Assembly (NCBI RefSeq): GCF_028826155.1 | Contig: NZ_JAQGPN010000001.1 | Coordinates: 3,167,501 to 3,231,500, forward strand | Length of the DNA: 64,000 nt | Reading direction: 5' to 3' | DNA from: Mesorhizobium shangrilense | GTDB taxonomy: Bacteria > Pseudomonadota > Alphaproteobacteria > Rhizobiales > Rhizobiaceae | Shown: positions 1-8,699 of the stretch, piece by piece | Numbering within the stretch: position 1 is the stretch's first letter | Layout: every line of letters begins with the position of its first letter | The notes under the pieces: model-generated | The model's database searches: none | What the model was told of the DNA's origin: nothing | The model's input: only the letters and a program-made list of their open reading frames with translations | Program-made: the position numbers and the translations under genes

Positions 1-787
1 AGACGGCTCCGTCTTCAGTCCGGGCCGCTCGTATCGCGGGTCGCAGTCGTCGGTTTCCTCCACGTCCAGCCAGTGTACGGTTTTTCCCGCCACTGGATCG
101 AAATCCTCCTTGAAGGAGCCTGAATGCAGCAGCGCGGCCTCGCCACGACGCAGACCGAGGCGCAGCAGCAGCATGAAGATCAGCAGATTGCGCCACCGGA
201 GCGTCTCGGTTTTGAAGGGGTTTCGCGGTGATTCCGGGTTGAAGATTTCATACAGGTCCTCGATCACCAGCGGCGGCAGCGCACGAACCGCGGGCGTTGG
301 CTTCTCCATGTTCGGCGCGAGTTGGCGATATAGCGCGTCAAGCCTCAGGAGTTTGGCCTCCATCTCGGCGGCACGAACACCGGACGCGTTCCCGGCGAAG
401 CGAAGCATGTCGATCACGAAGCTTACGGCCGACGTCCAGGTGGACGTCTTGTCGACATTGGCGACGGCGGCCTCATTGCGAAGCTGCGCGAGGAAACCAA
501 CGAGGCAGTCCTCAAGACTGTCGGCATCGGCGTCGGCGATCAGACGGTCGAGGCAGTTACTGCCACGCTGGCGCTGGACGGCGTCATAGAGCCGATCCAA
601 CGCTGACAGATGCTTGCGGCGGGTCGACGGTTCCAGCGACGTCTTCAGAATGTCGCTCCAGATCGTCGCCCATAGCCCACAGAAAAAGCAACGGACTAAA
701 CCGCTTGTTATCGAGGATATCCACAACGGCGTGAACGGCGGTTTGAGTACAAAAAGCAACAGCCACGGAACCGCCGAGGTGTTCCAT
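1..787 (-). pseudogene. Tyrosine recombinase/integrase, 3' truncated by the window edge, probably frameshifted
   Basis: The minus-strand frame ending at base 1 reads as the central part of a phage-type integrase. It has a helical core-binding region (about 600-360) and then the start of the catalytic domain with the box-I arginine in LRLGLRRGEAALL (about 135-165). The His-x-x-Arg and Tyr boxes would lie beyond the left edge. This frame has no ATG before the core region. The neighbouring frame opens with ATG at 787 and reads integrase-like to about 675 (ending SPLLFLWA), where the first frame continues (TIWSDILKTS). This suggests a frameshift near 670-680. The protein family is clear, but the exact start and whether the gene works are not. 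It is the only mobile-element signal in the window. Confidence 0.62.
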
Positions 788-854
788 AATCTATCTTATG
801 CGACTTAGGTCCCCGCTTCTCGATGCGTCAGGCGGCGTCAAGCACGGTACGGCC

Positions 855-3800
855 TCAGTAGTCCTTCTCGTAAAACAGGCCGACGCTGGAATCGCCGTCC
901 GAGGCGACGGCGCCGCGGGCCCTCAGATTGTCGGTGATGTCGAGATTGATTGTGCCACGGGTCGTACCCTCGGCGCCGGCCTCCACGCCCAGATAGACAT
1001 TGTCGCGAACGTAACGGCCTGCCCGGACGGCGGCATTACCCTCGCTGTCGGTCACCACGTCGAGGTCGTCGAGCCCCGTTGCCTCACGCAGCGATCCGAG
1101 CAGCGACGTGTTGGACCCGCCGGCGAGTTCGGCTGCTGCGGCCGCCAGCTGAGCGATCTGCAGCGGCGAGAGCTCGCCCAGGCTGCGCTTGAAGATCAGC
1201 CGCGCCAGCACCTCGTCCTCGGGCAGCGTCGGCTGCGACGAGAAGCTGATGTCGAGATCGGAGACGCGGCCCCGCACGGTGATGAACACCGTTATGTCGT
1301 CGCTGCCCGAGCGGGCGACGAAATTCACGAACGGGTCCAGATCGCCCACCAACGTCACCTCGCCTTCGTCGAAGGTGATCCGCTGGCCAAGGATCGACAG
1401 GCGGCCGCGGATCAGTTCGAAGGCGCCGACCGGCTGGATGTCGGTGACGGGCCCGGTCAGCCTGACCGAGCCTCCGATTTCCGTGTCGAGGCCGCGACCG
1501 CGGATGAAGACCTGGTTGGGTGCGTTGACCTTGACGTCAAGCCTGACAACGCTCGGCCGACCGCGGGGAACCGGAGTTCCGTCATTGGCCCTCGCCCGAC
1601 GCAGGGTCTCGCGCACAGCGGCCGAGGCATTCTTGTGCTTCACGTCGATCTGCGCCGCGCCGGCGGCCAAACTCTCAGGTACCGTGATCTCGGCGCGCGC
1701 AATGTCGATGTTGCCGGCAAGCAGAGGATCGCGGGTCAGCGGCCCGGTGAGCGCCAGGTTGCCGCTCAGAGTCGCCACGACCATCTCGCCATCGGCATAG
1801 CGCGCGTTGTCGAGCACGATGCGGATGTCGGCCGGAAAGCCTGCAGCAGCATTCGTCGAGATGGTACCGCTGGCGCTCAAGCGACCGCCGGTCGACAGCG
1901 CCGCCGACGCGTTGCGGATATCGATGCGATCGCCCTCGATCGCGCCCATCACGGCGATGTCGTTCAGTTGTACGTTGGCTTCGGGATCGACGACGCGAGC
2001 TCCAACCGTGGAGAACATGCCGCGGACGGCCGGTCCTTGGATGCTGCCGGACACCGAGGCGCTTAGCGAAAGCGTGCCCGAAACCTGCGTGCCCCGCTCG
2101 GCCAGGAAGCGGTTGGCCAGCGCCAGAGGCGCTTCCCCGGATACGGATACGTCTAGCCCGGAGCCGGCGAGCGGAATGCGACCGTTGCCGCTGACGCTCA
2201 ATCCCTGGGGGCCGGAAACGGTCGCGCGGTCAAGTGTGACGGCGCGCCGTGCATATGAGCCGCGCGCGGCCACTTCCAGCGGCGAGAGGCCGGCATCATC
2301 GAGCGCAGTCGCGCGCACAGCGGCACCCCTGATGTCGAAGGTCGCGGCAGGGTCGGCCAGCCTTCCGGTCACGCGTGCAGTTCCGGAGAGGGCGCCTCCG
2401 AGCCCCTGCCCTGGCGCGACGGCATTGAGCGTGGCCAGCGGGAAGGAAGCCACGTCGATGTTCAGGTCCAGATTGGCGTTGTCCAGCGGAATGCCGCCGT
2501 CGACAGACGCTCGAAGTCCTTCCGGGCTGGTCATGTTCGCGCGCACCGCGAGCCGTGTCGTCGACGACTGACCGGACGCATCGAGGCTGACCGAACTGAG
2601 GCCGGCCTGCCGAAGCGCGGCCGCGGCAACCGCATTGGCCCTCAGCGTGAAGTTGATGTCCGGCTGGACGCGCGTTCCCCGTACCGTGACCCTGCCTTCG
2701 ACCGTGCCGCCGAGCTGGAGGTCGGGACGGATCGCATTCGCGATGGCAAGTGGCAACGCCCGTATGTCGACCTCGAGGTTCAGCGCTTCCGCGACGTCGC
2801 CCCTCGCCTCGATACGCCCGCCGCCAACATCCAGGGCGAGGTCGTCGATGCGGACATTTTGTCCCTGGATGAGCAGGGACGCTGGCTGCGCCAGCCGCGC
2901 CGACAGGTTGCCCTGTGTGAGTTGAAGGGTGGAAAGCGCCAGCCTGAAGCCTGCGTCGACCGGCGTCAACGCGCCCGCGACCGTAGCGTCTGCGCCATTT
3001 GCCAGCGAGGCCGTCGCCGAAAAATCGGTGGTCGTGTCCTGGCGGGTCGCCTTGCCGTCAAAGCGGGATATGTCGATGCCCCCTGCCTTGACGTTCGAGG
3101 CGCTGGCCGTGCCGTCCACGATCGGCACCCCGAACAGGTCTCCAATCGCCGCAGCGATATCGGCATTGCCAATCTCGACGGTCTCGAGGCGAAATTTCTG
3201 GATGTTCGCCTTGATATCGGCGCTCTGCTTCCCCTCGGCGGGCACGAGTGCGACTTGGGCGTCGATGGCGCCCTGCGCCTCCATGACCGCCAGCGCGGCA
3301 AGCGTCGAGATGTCGGCCGCGTCCACAGTGAGGGTGCCGTTCAGCAGGCCGTTCGCCGCCTGGGTGAGATTGCCCTTGATGGCCGCGCCGCCGGCGGTGA
3401 AGTTCAGGTCCGTCAGTCGGCGCTCGCCATTGGCGACGGCAAGGCCGCTCGACAGTTGCGCGCGCACGCCGTCCAGGAAGGCATTGCCGGTGATCTGTGC
3501 GTTCAGGTCGCCGTCCTGCAGCGTGCCCTCGAACGCCAGCTTCGTGTCGGTTAGATTCTTGCCGACGACCGAGCCATTCGCGACATCGGCTCCGAATGTC
3601 AGTCCGATGAGACCGCCGGAGCCGGATGCCCGGCCGCTGGCGGTCAGTCTGCCGGTAACGCGGTCGGAAAGCTGTGACAGGTCTTCGAGGGCAAGATCGA
3701 AGCCAAAGTTCGCGGCGCCCGTGGCAAACGTGCCGTCTGCGGTCAACGCCACCTGGTCGTTGGCGATGCGGAATTGACGCGCCACCAGCCCCTGGTCGCC

Positions 3801-5456
3801 GCGGGCGACGCCGCCGCTCAGGCGCGTCTCGCCCTGGAGGAGGTTGTCGGCTGCGGGGATGCCAACCTCCAGACCGCTGCCGGTACCGTCGAGCGTCAGG
3901 TCGAACCCGCCTTTCAGAGGCGACAGCGTTCCCTTGGCCTGCAGGTTCAGCCGACCAGCGAGGTTCCGACCCGCCAGGGCGGAAAATGGCGTGATGCTTG
4001 CCGCGTCAATCCCGATCGTCCCGTTGAAGACCATCTCGGCGATCGCGCCGGCGAGATTTAGGCTCAAGCCGTTCGCTGTGATGGAAGCGCGCGGCAAGTC
4101 GATCGGCTGGCCGGCTCGCCAGGAACCCTCGACATCGAGATCGACCTTTTCGCCAAGGGCCTCAGCCATCGCCGCGTCCGTGGCGACGATACCCGTGGCG
4201 CCACCCTTGGCAGAGAAGGTGACGGCTCGGTTTGCGGGGTCGTTGAGGTTGAGGGCCTCGCCGCCGAGCGTCACGTCCAGCAGCTTCGTCGCGAAGCTTT
4301 CTGTCGACAGGTCGTCGATGCGGATGCGGCCGTCCCAGGCCTCGGAGGTCCCTTCCCCGAACGAAAGGTCGACGGTGGCCTTCGTCACCGTCGTCTGACC
4401 ACCGGCGATCGGAAGGAGCGTTTTGTCCTGCTGCGGATGGTCAATCACCGCATTGAGGTTGAGCCGCCTCGGAAATCCGTCCGCGGCCGTTTCGGCGGAG
4501 GCCTGGACGCTGAGCGCAGCGCTGTTCAGGGTCAGGCTGTCAAGCGTCAGGCCGCCGCCCGTCCGGGCCGTTCCGGCCGTCTGCAGCCGGGTATCTGCAC
4601 CAAAGAAGCTGCGGAAACGAGCCGGGATGATGTTCGCGATCGGCCCACCAACGTCAGCGGTGAAGCGGATACCGTCCTGCGCTTGCCTGAGACTGGTCGT
4701 TCCCTCGAGCACGCGCTGCGATGCGGCGTCCATCGTCAGGGCCAGGTCGAGCGTCGCAATCGGACCGCTGCCCTTCAGCGTCATCGCGATGGGCGGCCGA
4801 CCTTCGATGCCGAGCAGATTGGCGACCAGGCCGTTTTCAGGCTCGTTCAAAGACAGGTCGAGGCCAAGCACCTGTGTCTGGTTGGCGTAGCTGGCGGTGA
4901 AGTCGAACTGGCCGCCGGGACCGTCGAGCCGCTGGATCTGCAAAGCCGTATCGAGCGCGCCGCCGGAAAGGCTCATGCGTCCGCCAACGGAAATCTGGGC
5001 GGCCAGGCCGAACAACTCCTCCCCGAAAACGACCAGCGGCACCTGCAGTTGGCCGAGTTGGACCGAGACCGGCAACTCGGGAATCGCGAAGCCCGATCCG
5101 GCCTCGGGCGGAGGAAGCCCTTCGGCTGGCACCGGCTTTCTCACGACATCGATCCGATCGGCCGAAAGCGTATCGATGTTGAGGTTGCCCCGCAGCAGCG
5201 CCGTCCGCGTCCAGACGATCCGGGCATTGGTGATGCGAAGCCAGATCCCTTCGCGGTCGGCGATGGTGATCTCTCCGATCGAGGCGTTCGAAGACAGTAC
5301 GCCCTGGATGTTGTTGAGCCGGATCTGCCGGTTCGGAGCCGACAGCTGTTCCTCTACGTACCGGACGAAAAAGGAGCGCTCCTCGTCCGGGGTCTCCTGC
5401 GCGATCGCGGGGGCGGAGACGAAGATCAGGAAAAGGGCGAGGAGGAAGCGGGTCAA
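855..5456 (-). CDS. tamB: Translocation and assembly module protein TamB (DUF490), 1533 aa
   Basis: This is a very long periplasm-spanning protein. With TamA it helps insert outer-membrane proteins and move lipid between the membranes. The sequence shows an N-terminal signal/anchor (MTRFLLALFLIFVSAPAIAQ), then about 1,100 residues of repetitive alternating beta-strand sequence, and a C-terminal DUF490 region ending in an aromatic YEKDY. That fits TamB, which is usually 1,250-1,500 residues in this group. The ATG overlaps the stop of the upstream tamA-type gene by four bases, so the two are translationally coupled. Many open frames lie antisense to it; these are GC-driven shadows. Confidence 0.93.
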   Translation of the reverse strand: MTRFLLALFLIFVSAPAIAQETPDEERSFFVRYVEEQLSAPNRQIRLNNIQGVLSSNASIGEITIADREGIWLRITNARIVWTRTALLRGNLNIDTLSADRIDVVRKPVPAEGLPPPEAGSGFAIPELPVSVQLGQLQVPLVVFGEELFGLAAQISVGGRMSLSGGALDTALQIQRLDGPGGQFDFTASYANQTQVLGLDLSLNEPENGLVANLLGIEGRPPIAMTLKGSGPIATLDLALTMDAASQRVLEGTTSLRQAQDGIRFTADVGGPIANIIPARFRSFFGADTRLQTAGTARTGGGLTLDSLTLNSAALSVQASAETAADGFPRRLNLNAVIDHPQQDKTLLPIAGGQTTVTKATVDLSFGEGTSEAWDGRIRIDDLSTESFATKLLDVTLGGEALNLNDPANRAVTFSAKGGATGIVATDAAMAEALGEKVDLDVEGSWRAGQPIDLPRASITANGLSLNLAGAIAEMVFNGTIGIDAASITPFSALAGRNLAGRLNLQAKGTLSPLKGGFDLTLDGTGSGLEVGIPAADNLLQGETRLSGGVARGDQGLVARQFRIANDQVALTADGTFATGAANFGFDLALEDLSQLSDRVTGRLTASGRASGSGGLIGLTFGADVANGSVVGKNLTDTKLAFEGTLQDGDLNAQITGNAFLDGVRAQLSSGLAVANGERRLTDLNFTAGGAAIKGNLTQAANGLLNGTLTVDAADISTLAALAVMEAQGAIDAQVALVPAEGKQSADIKANIQKFRLETVEIGNADIAAAIGDLFGVPIVDGTASASNVKAGGIDISRFDGKATRQDTTTDFSATASLANGADATVAGALTPVDAGFRLALSTLQLTQGNLSARLAQPASLLIQGQNVRIDDLALDVGGGRIEARGDVAEALNLEVDIRALPLAIANAIRPDLQLGGTVEGRVTVRGTRVQPDINFTLRANAVAAAALRQAGLSSVSLDASGQSSTTRLAVRANMTSPEGLRASVDGGIPLDNANLDLNIDVASFPLATLNAVAPGQGLGGALSGTARVTGRLADPAATFDIRGAAVRATALDDAGLSPLEVAARGSYARRAVTLDRATVSGPQGLSVSGNGRIPLAGSGLDVSVSGEAPLALANRFLAERGTQVSGTLSLSASVSGSIQGPAVRGMFSTVGARVVDPEANVQLNDIAVMGAIEGDRIDIRNASAALSTGGRLSASGTISTNAAAGFPADIRIVLDNARYADGEMVVATLSGNLALTGPLTRDPLLAGNIDIARAEITVPESLAAGAAQIDVKHKNASAAVRETLRRARANDGTPVPRGRPSVVRLDVKVNAPNQVFIRGRGLDTEIGGSVRLTGPVTDIQPVGAFELIRGRLSILGQRITFDEGEVTLVGDLDPFVNFVARSGSDDITVFITVRGRVSDLDISFSSQPTLPEDEVLARLIFKRSLGELSPLQIAQLAAAAAELAGGSNTSLLGSLREATGLDDLDVVTDSEGNAAVRAGRYVRDNVYLGVEAGAEGTTRGTINLDITDNLRARGAVASDGDSSVGLFYEKDY

Positions 5457-7378
5457 AACGCCTGTCCTATTCCAACGTAGAAGGCGATGTCGGGATCGTC
5501 GTCTCCGGGGTTGAGAGGAACAGCCACGTCGAGGCGGATAGGCCCCAGCGCGGTAAGATAGCGCAGGCCGAGGCCGGCGCCGACCTTGATCTGCTCCGAG
5601 AAGTCCGGAAGCGAATCCGCGCCGACATAGCCGGCATCTGCGAAGGCGACGACCCCGATGGAATCGGTGACGCGGGTTCTCAATTCGGCCGAGGCTTCGA
5701 TGAGAGAGCGCCCGCCCACAAGTCCGGCCGGCGTTTCGACGCCGATGTTCCGGTATTCGTAGCCGCGCACGGAACCGCCGCCCCCAGCAAAGAACAGCTT
5801 GTCGGGAGCGATTTCGGCGATGCTCGGCCCGACGATGCTTCCGACCTTCAAGCGCCCGGCCACAACGAAGCGATCGTCGGCATCCAGGGCATAGTAGGCG
5901 CGGCCCTCGGCGGTGAAGCGCGCCGCCGGATTGCCGTAGTTGAACTCGTAGAAGGGTTCCACTTCGACGTCGGCGTAGTAGCCCGAGGTCGCATCTGTGG
6001 GATTGTTACGGCTGTCATAGTTGATGCCGCCGAGGAGCCCGACGGTCTGGAACTCGCGACGGCCGAAGACGTCGTCCCAGAACTTCGCATAGCCGCCGTT
6101 GAGATAAATGCGCCCGGACAGTTCGTCGGAGAACTTGTGGGTGAAGCCGGCTGCGGCCGTGATCGCGCTGCGCGTGTAGGCGTCGAGCACCTCGCGATCG
6201 CCGATGAGCGAGGAGACGAAGTCCGTATCCGGCGTGTAGACGCCGGGCTTGGTGAAGATCGTCGCCAGGCGATAGGTCAGTTCGTCCACCTGGAACGTCT
6301 CTCCTATGCCCGAAATCTTGCCTTCGAAGCGCAATCTCTCGGCGCGGCCGAACAGGTTGCGGTGCATCCAGTACGCCTCGAGGCCCAAACCGTCGACCGT
6401 CGAGTAGCTGCCGCCGAAGCCGAAGCGCCGCGGCAGCCGCTCCTGAACGATGACCGCGACGGGCAGGCTGCCGTCGTCGCTGATCTCTTCGGCCTCCTGA
6501 ATTCGAGCGGCGCGGAACACCTCCAGCCTGGCCAGCCGGTCGCTGGCTTTCTTGATGTCGTCCGGATCGTATTCGGCGCCACGTGGCAGGGCGGTCATCC
6601 ACGCCACGTATTCCGGATCCATGCGCTCGACGCCCTCGACGGAGACGGCGCCGTAGTGCGCTTTGCGGCCGGGTTCGACAACGAGCGTCGCATCCACGAC
6701 GTCCCGGTCGTGCGCCGCGACGACCCTGCGATCGGCAAGCTCCGCCTTTGCGAAGCCTTGCTGCCGCCATGCCTCCACGGACAGCTTGCCAGCCTGGACG
6801 ATGGTTCCGGACCGAGCAATCTCACCTGGGACGAAGCCCTGCTCTTCGGGCGAGGGCACCTGATCCTTGCGGTCAAGCGTCGCCGGCGCGCGGTTGACGA
6901 TGTCGGTCTCGCGGAATCGGAAGAGCGGCCCCGGATCGATGCTGACCTGGACTTTCGCCGGATTGGCGATCGTTGCGTCTGGAGCAAGGTCGGCCGCCTC
7001 GCGGCCATCGATCCGTATGCTGATGGTGCCGCCGTAGCGGCCTTCACTGTAGAGCGTCGCTAGCAACCGCCGGTAATCGCCCCTCGCCTTCGCCAGAAGT
7101 CCGGCGGCCCCCGAGGCGACCTCCTCCCGATCCTGCCAGAGCGTCGATGCGCCCTTCAGGCGCTTTTCGAGATCGGCTTCGTCGGCCGTGGGGGAAACAG
7201 CGAAATCCACCGAATAGCTGTAAGGCTCGCCGATCGTGTCCTCGGGCTCGTCCTTGCCCCCGAAAATCTTGATTCCGAAGATCTCGAACGAATGGGCATA
7301 GGTCGATCCGCCCAGCGACAAGCCCAGCGCGACCAAACACTCCAACACTGGCCAACGCCTGACTGGCGGTACTTTCAC
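5453..7378 (-). CDS. tamA: Autotransporter assembly factor TamA, BamA/Omp85 family outer-membrane protein
   Basis: This is an Omp85-family outer-membrane protein and the partner of TamB. The N-terminus has a signal peptide, the first third holds POTRA-type repeats, and the C-terminal ~350 residues form the 16-strand barrel, ending in phenylalanine (FYVGIGQAF) as expected for barrel recognition by the BAM machine. The chosen start is GTG at 7378 because GGGGAG lies five to seven bases upstream. An in-frame TTG at 7396 would add six residues and has no comparable site. It is first in the tamA-tamB operon with a four-base overlap. Confidence 0.9.
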   Translation of the reverse strand: MKVPPVRRWPVLECLVALGLSLGGSTYAHSFEIFGIKIFGGKDEPEDTIGEPYSYSVDFAVSPTADEADLEKRLKGASTLWQDREEVASGAAGLLAKARGDYRRLLATLYSEGRYGGTISIRIDGREAADLAPDATIANPAKVQVSIDPGPLFRFRETDIVNRAPATLDRKDQVPSPEEQGFVPGEIARSGTIVQAGKLSVEAWRQQGFAKAELADRRVVAAHDRDVVDATLVVEPGRKAHYGAVSVEGVERMDPEYVAWMTALPRGAEYDPDDIKKASDRLARLEVFRAARIQEAEEISDDGSLPVAVIVQERLPRRFGFGGSYSTVDGLGLEAYWMHRNLFGRAERLRFEGKISGIGETFQVDELTYRLATIFTKPGVYTPDTDFVSSLIGDREVLDAYTRSAITAAAGFTHKFSDELSGRIYLNGGYAKFWDDVFGRREFQTVGLLGGINYDSRNNPTDATSGYYADVEVEPFYEFNYGNPAARFTAEGRAYYALDADDRFVVAGRLKVGSIVGPSIAEIAPDKLFFAGGGGSVRGYEYRNIGVETPAGLVGGRSLIEASAELRTRVTDSIGVVAFADAGYVGADSLPDFSEQIKVGAGLGLRYLTALGPIRLDVAVPLNPGDDDPDIAFYVGIGQAF

Positions 7379-7554
7379 TAGATCTCCCCGACGCAACCGC
7401 CCCTTCCCTCCATCAAGGGGTTATAGCGTCCCGAACAGAATACACTACCCGAAAACCGGGCGCTGCCTCAGCCATCCGCCCTCAATCTTGAGCGAGAGAT
7501 AGCGGGATTCTCTTACCGTAGCGTTGTTGCGACCGATATCGGTCTGACTTAGAA

Positions 7555-7677
7555 AAAAATTGCGTACGAGCCGGAACCTTCTGCGACTAACGTCGTTACG
7601 TGCAGGACGGGCATACCCCGCCCCCTGACCCCTTGCCCGTCAACTACCTTGAGCCGGCCGCAATGGCCGGCTTTTTC
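7555..7677 (+). ncRNA. Candidate small RNA ending in an orphan terminator
   Basis: The terminator at 7652-7677 has no upstream gene on its strand, which implies a short transcript. The preceding ~95 bases can fold: GACGGGC (7606-7612) pairs exactly with GCCCGTC (7635-7641) and displays a loop rich in CCCC runs, which could pair with G-rich ribosome-binding sites. A palindrome at 7531-7544 and an AT-rich patch at 7545-7560 could mark a promoter or operator. The 5' end is a guess. An alternative is a 30-codon leader ORF (GTG 7600 to TAA 7692) that runs through the hairpin; this looks less likely. Confidence 0.35.
7652..7677 (+). terminator. Rho-independent terminator with no annotated upstream gene
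   Basis: An eight-base perfect stem AGCCGGCC / GGCCGGCT with a five-base loop GCAAT is followed by TTTTC on the plus strand. The stem and T-run are textbook. The minus strand lacks a T-run after the hairpin, so this is not the terminator of a minus-strand transcript. Confidence 0.75.
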
Positions 7678-7809
7678 TTGGAAGAGGCGTAAGATCGTCC
7701 CCACACTGATTCAAACAATTGCATTCAATCCCGACGCCATGAACCTTGACGCAATATCGGTCGGCAAGTTAGGGCGGCAGCCTAGCTCGTAGCAATTCAG
7801 GAACTCCCG

Positions 7810-8466
7810 ATGGAAATATTCACCGCCTCAGGATTTTCCGCACTGTTGCAGGTGATCGCCATCGACCTGGTGCTCGCCGGCGACAACGCCATCGTCATCG
7901 GTCTGGCAGCGGCCGGCCTGCCCCTTGAGCAGCGCAAGAAGGCCATTCTCATCGGCGTCGTCGCGGCCACCGTGCTTCGCATCTTCTTTGCCGCAATCAC
8001 CGTCCAGTTGCTTGCCATCCTCGGATTGCTGCTCGTCGGCGGTATCCTGCTTCTGTGGGTGTGCTGGAAGATGTGGCGCGAGCTGCGCACGTCGTACGAA
8101 GACGAGCACGAGGCCACCGAAGCGCTGTCGGATACCGATCACAATGGGGACGGTGCGATTGCCGGCAACGCGCCTCGCAAGACACTCGGGCAGGCTACGC
8201 TGCAGATCGTCATCGCCGACGTCTCGATGTCGCTCGACAACGTGCTGGCCGTCGCTGGAGCCGCTCGCGATCACTTCACCGTCCTGATCATCGGCCTGAT
8301 CCTGTCGATTGCCCTGATGGGTCTTGCCGCGACCTTTATTGCGCGTCTGCTGCACAAGTATCGCTGGATCGCCTATATCGGCCTGCTGATCATTCTCTAC
8401 GTCTCGCTCGACATGATCTATCGCGGCGGGCTCGAAGTGTGGCCTTATCTCGCCGGCGCTGCCTGA
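7810..8466 (+). CDS. TerC/YjbE-family integral membrane protein (metal efflux type)
   Basis: This 218-residue membrane protein has about seven predicted helices. TerC-family proteins of the YjbE type are implicated in export of metals such as manganese and in tellurite resistance. It carries both signature acidic motifs, DLVLAGDNAIVIG (D19, D25) and DVSMSLDNVLAVAG (D137, D143), which are expected to bind metal in the membrane. The loop between helices (about 95-122) is acidic and holds DHNGDGAI (110-117), which matches the first eight positions of a dockerin/EF-hand calcium loop, although the final acidic position is absent. The gene stands alone and ends in its own terminator. The substrate cannot be read from the sequence. 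Confidence 0.85.
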   Translation: MEIFTASGFSALLQVIAIDLVLAGDNAIVIGLAAAGLPLEQRKKAILIGVVAATVLRIFFAAITVQLLAILGLLLVGGILLLWVCWKMWRELRTSYEDEHEATEALSDTDHNGDGAIAGNAPRKTLGQATLQIVIADVSMSLDNVLAVAGAARDHFTVLIIGLILSIALMGLAATFIARLLHKYRWIAYIGLLIILYVSLDMIYRGGLEVWPYLAGAA

Positions 8467-8493
8467 CGACGTCGGTCCAGCCACAAGACGGCC

Positions 8494-8519
8494 GCTTCAC
8501 CTGCCGCTGCAGGTGAAGC
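8494..8519. repeat. Perfect 11-bp inverted repeat downstream of the TerC gene
   Basis: GCTTCACCTGC and GCAGGTGAAGC are exact complements around a four-base CGCT loop. There is no T-run, so it is a hairpin but not a simple terminator. It lies 28 bases after the TerC stop and 23 bases before a true terminator, so it may stabilise the mRNA 3' end. Confidence 0.8.
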
Positions 8520-8541
8520 AGCCGGCACAAGACGACAATGT

Positions 8542-8580
8542 CGGGCGGACGCCAAATTTCCGCCCGCTTTTCCCTTTTTT
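8542..8580 (+). terminator. Rho-independent terminator of the TerC gene
   Basis: CGGGCGGA pairs with TCCGCCCG (perfect eight-base stem, nine-base loop) and is followed by CTTTTCCCTTTTTT. It separates the TerC gene from rimO, so rimO needs its own promoter in 8581-8699. Confidence 0.82.
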
Positions 8581-8699
8581 CCGGACCTCGTGCGACCGGT
8601 CGGCTCGCACACCGGTTATGTTCGGCGCCTGTCTTTATGTTCCTGCCGAAACTGTGCTAGTGCGCCGCCGATTCAACACCAGACACTTGGAAATCCAGC

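Larger units (their letters stand above)
7379..7809. other. Intergenic region between tamA and the TerC gene
   Basis: These 431 bases lie between divergently transcribed genes. They contain a perfect palindrome GACCGATATCGGTC (7531-7544), a C-rich stem-loop (7606-7641) and a rho-independent terminator on the plus strand (7652-7677), although no protein gene precedes that terminator on the plus strand. The promoters for tamA and terC should also lie here. No yybP-ykoY (manganese) riboswitch core is visible in front of the TerC gene. Confidence 0.6.

Noticed and set aside
798..5514. Many long plus-strand open frames antisense to tamB
   Set aside because: They mirror the codon pattern of tamB in high-GC DNA, are arginine/proline-rich and have no family resemblance. 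tamB has a signal peptide and family domains.
7600..7692. 30-codon ORF (GTG start) running through the orphan terminator
   Set aside because: It has no ribosome-binding site, and its last third encodes the terminator stem. A small RNA explains the structure better.
7680..7809. Manganese (yybP-ykoY) riboswitch in front of the TerC gene
   Set aside because: The conserved GGGGAGTA-type core and paired stems of that riboswitch were looked for and not found.
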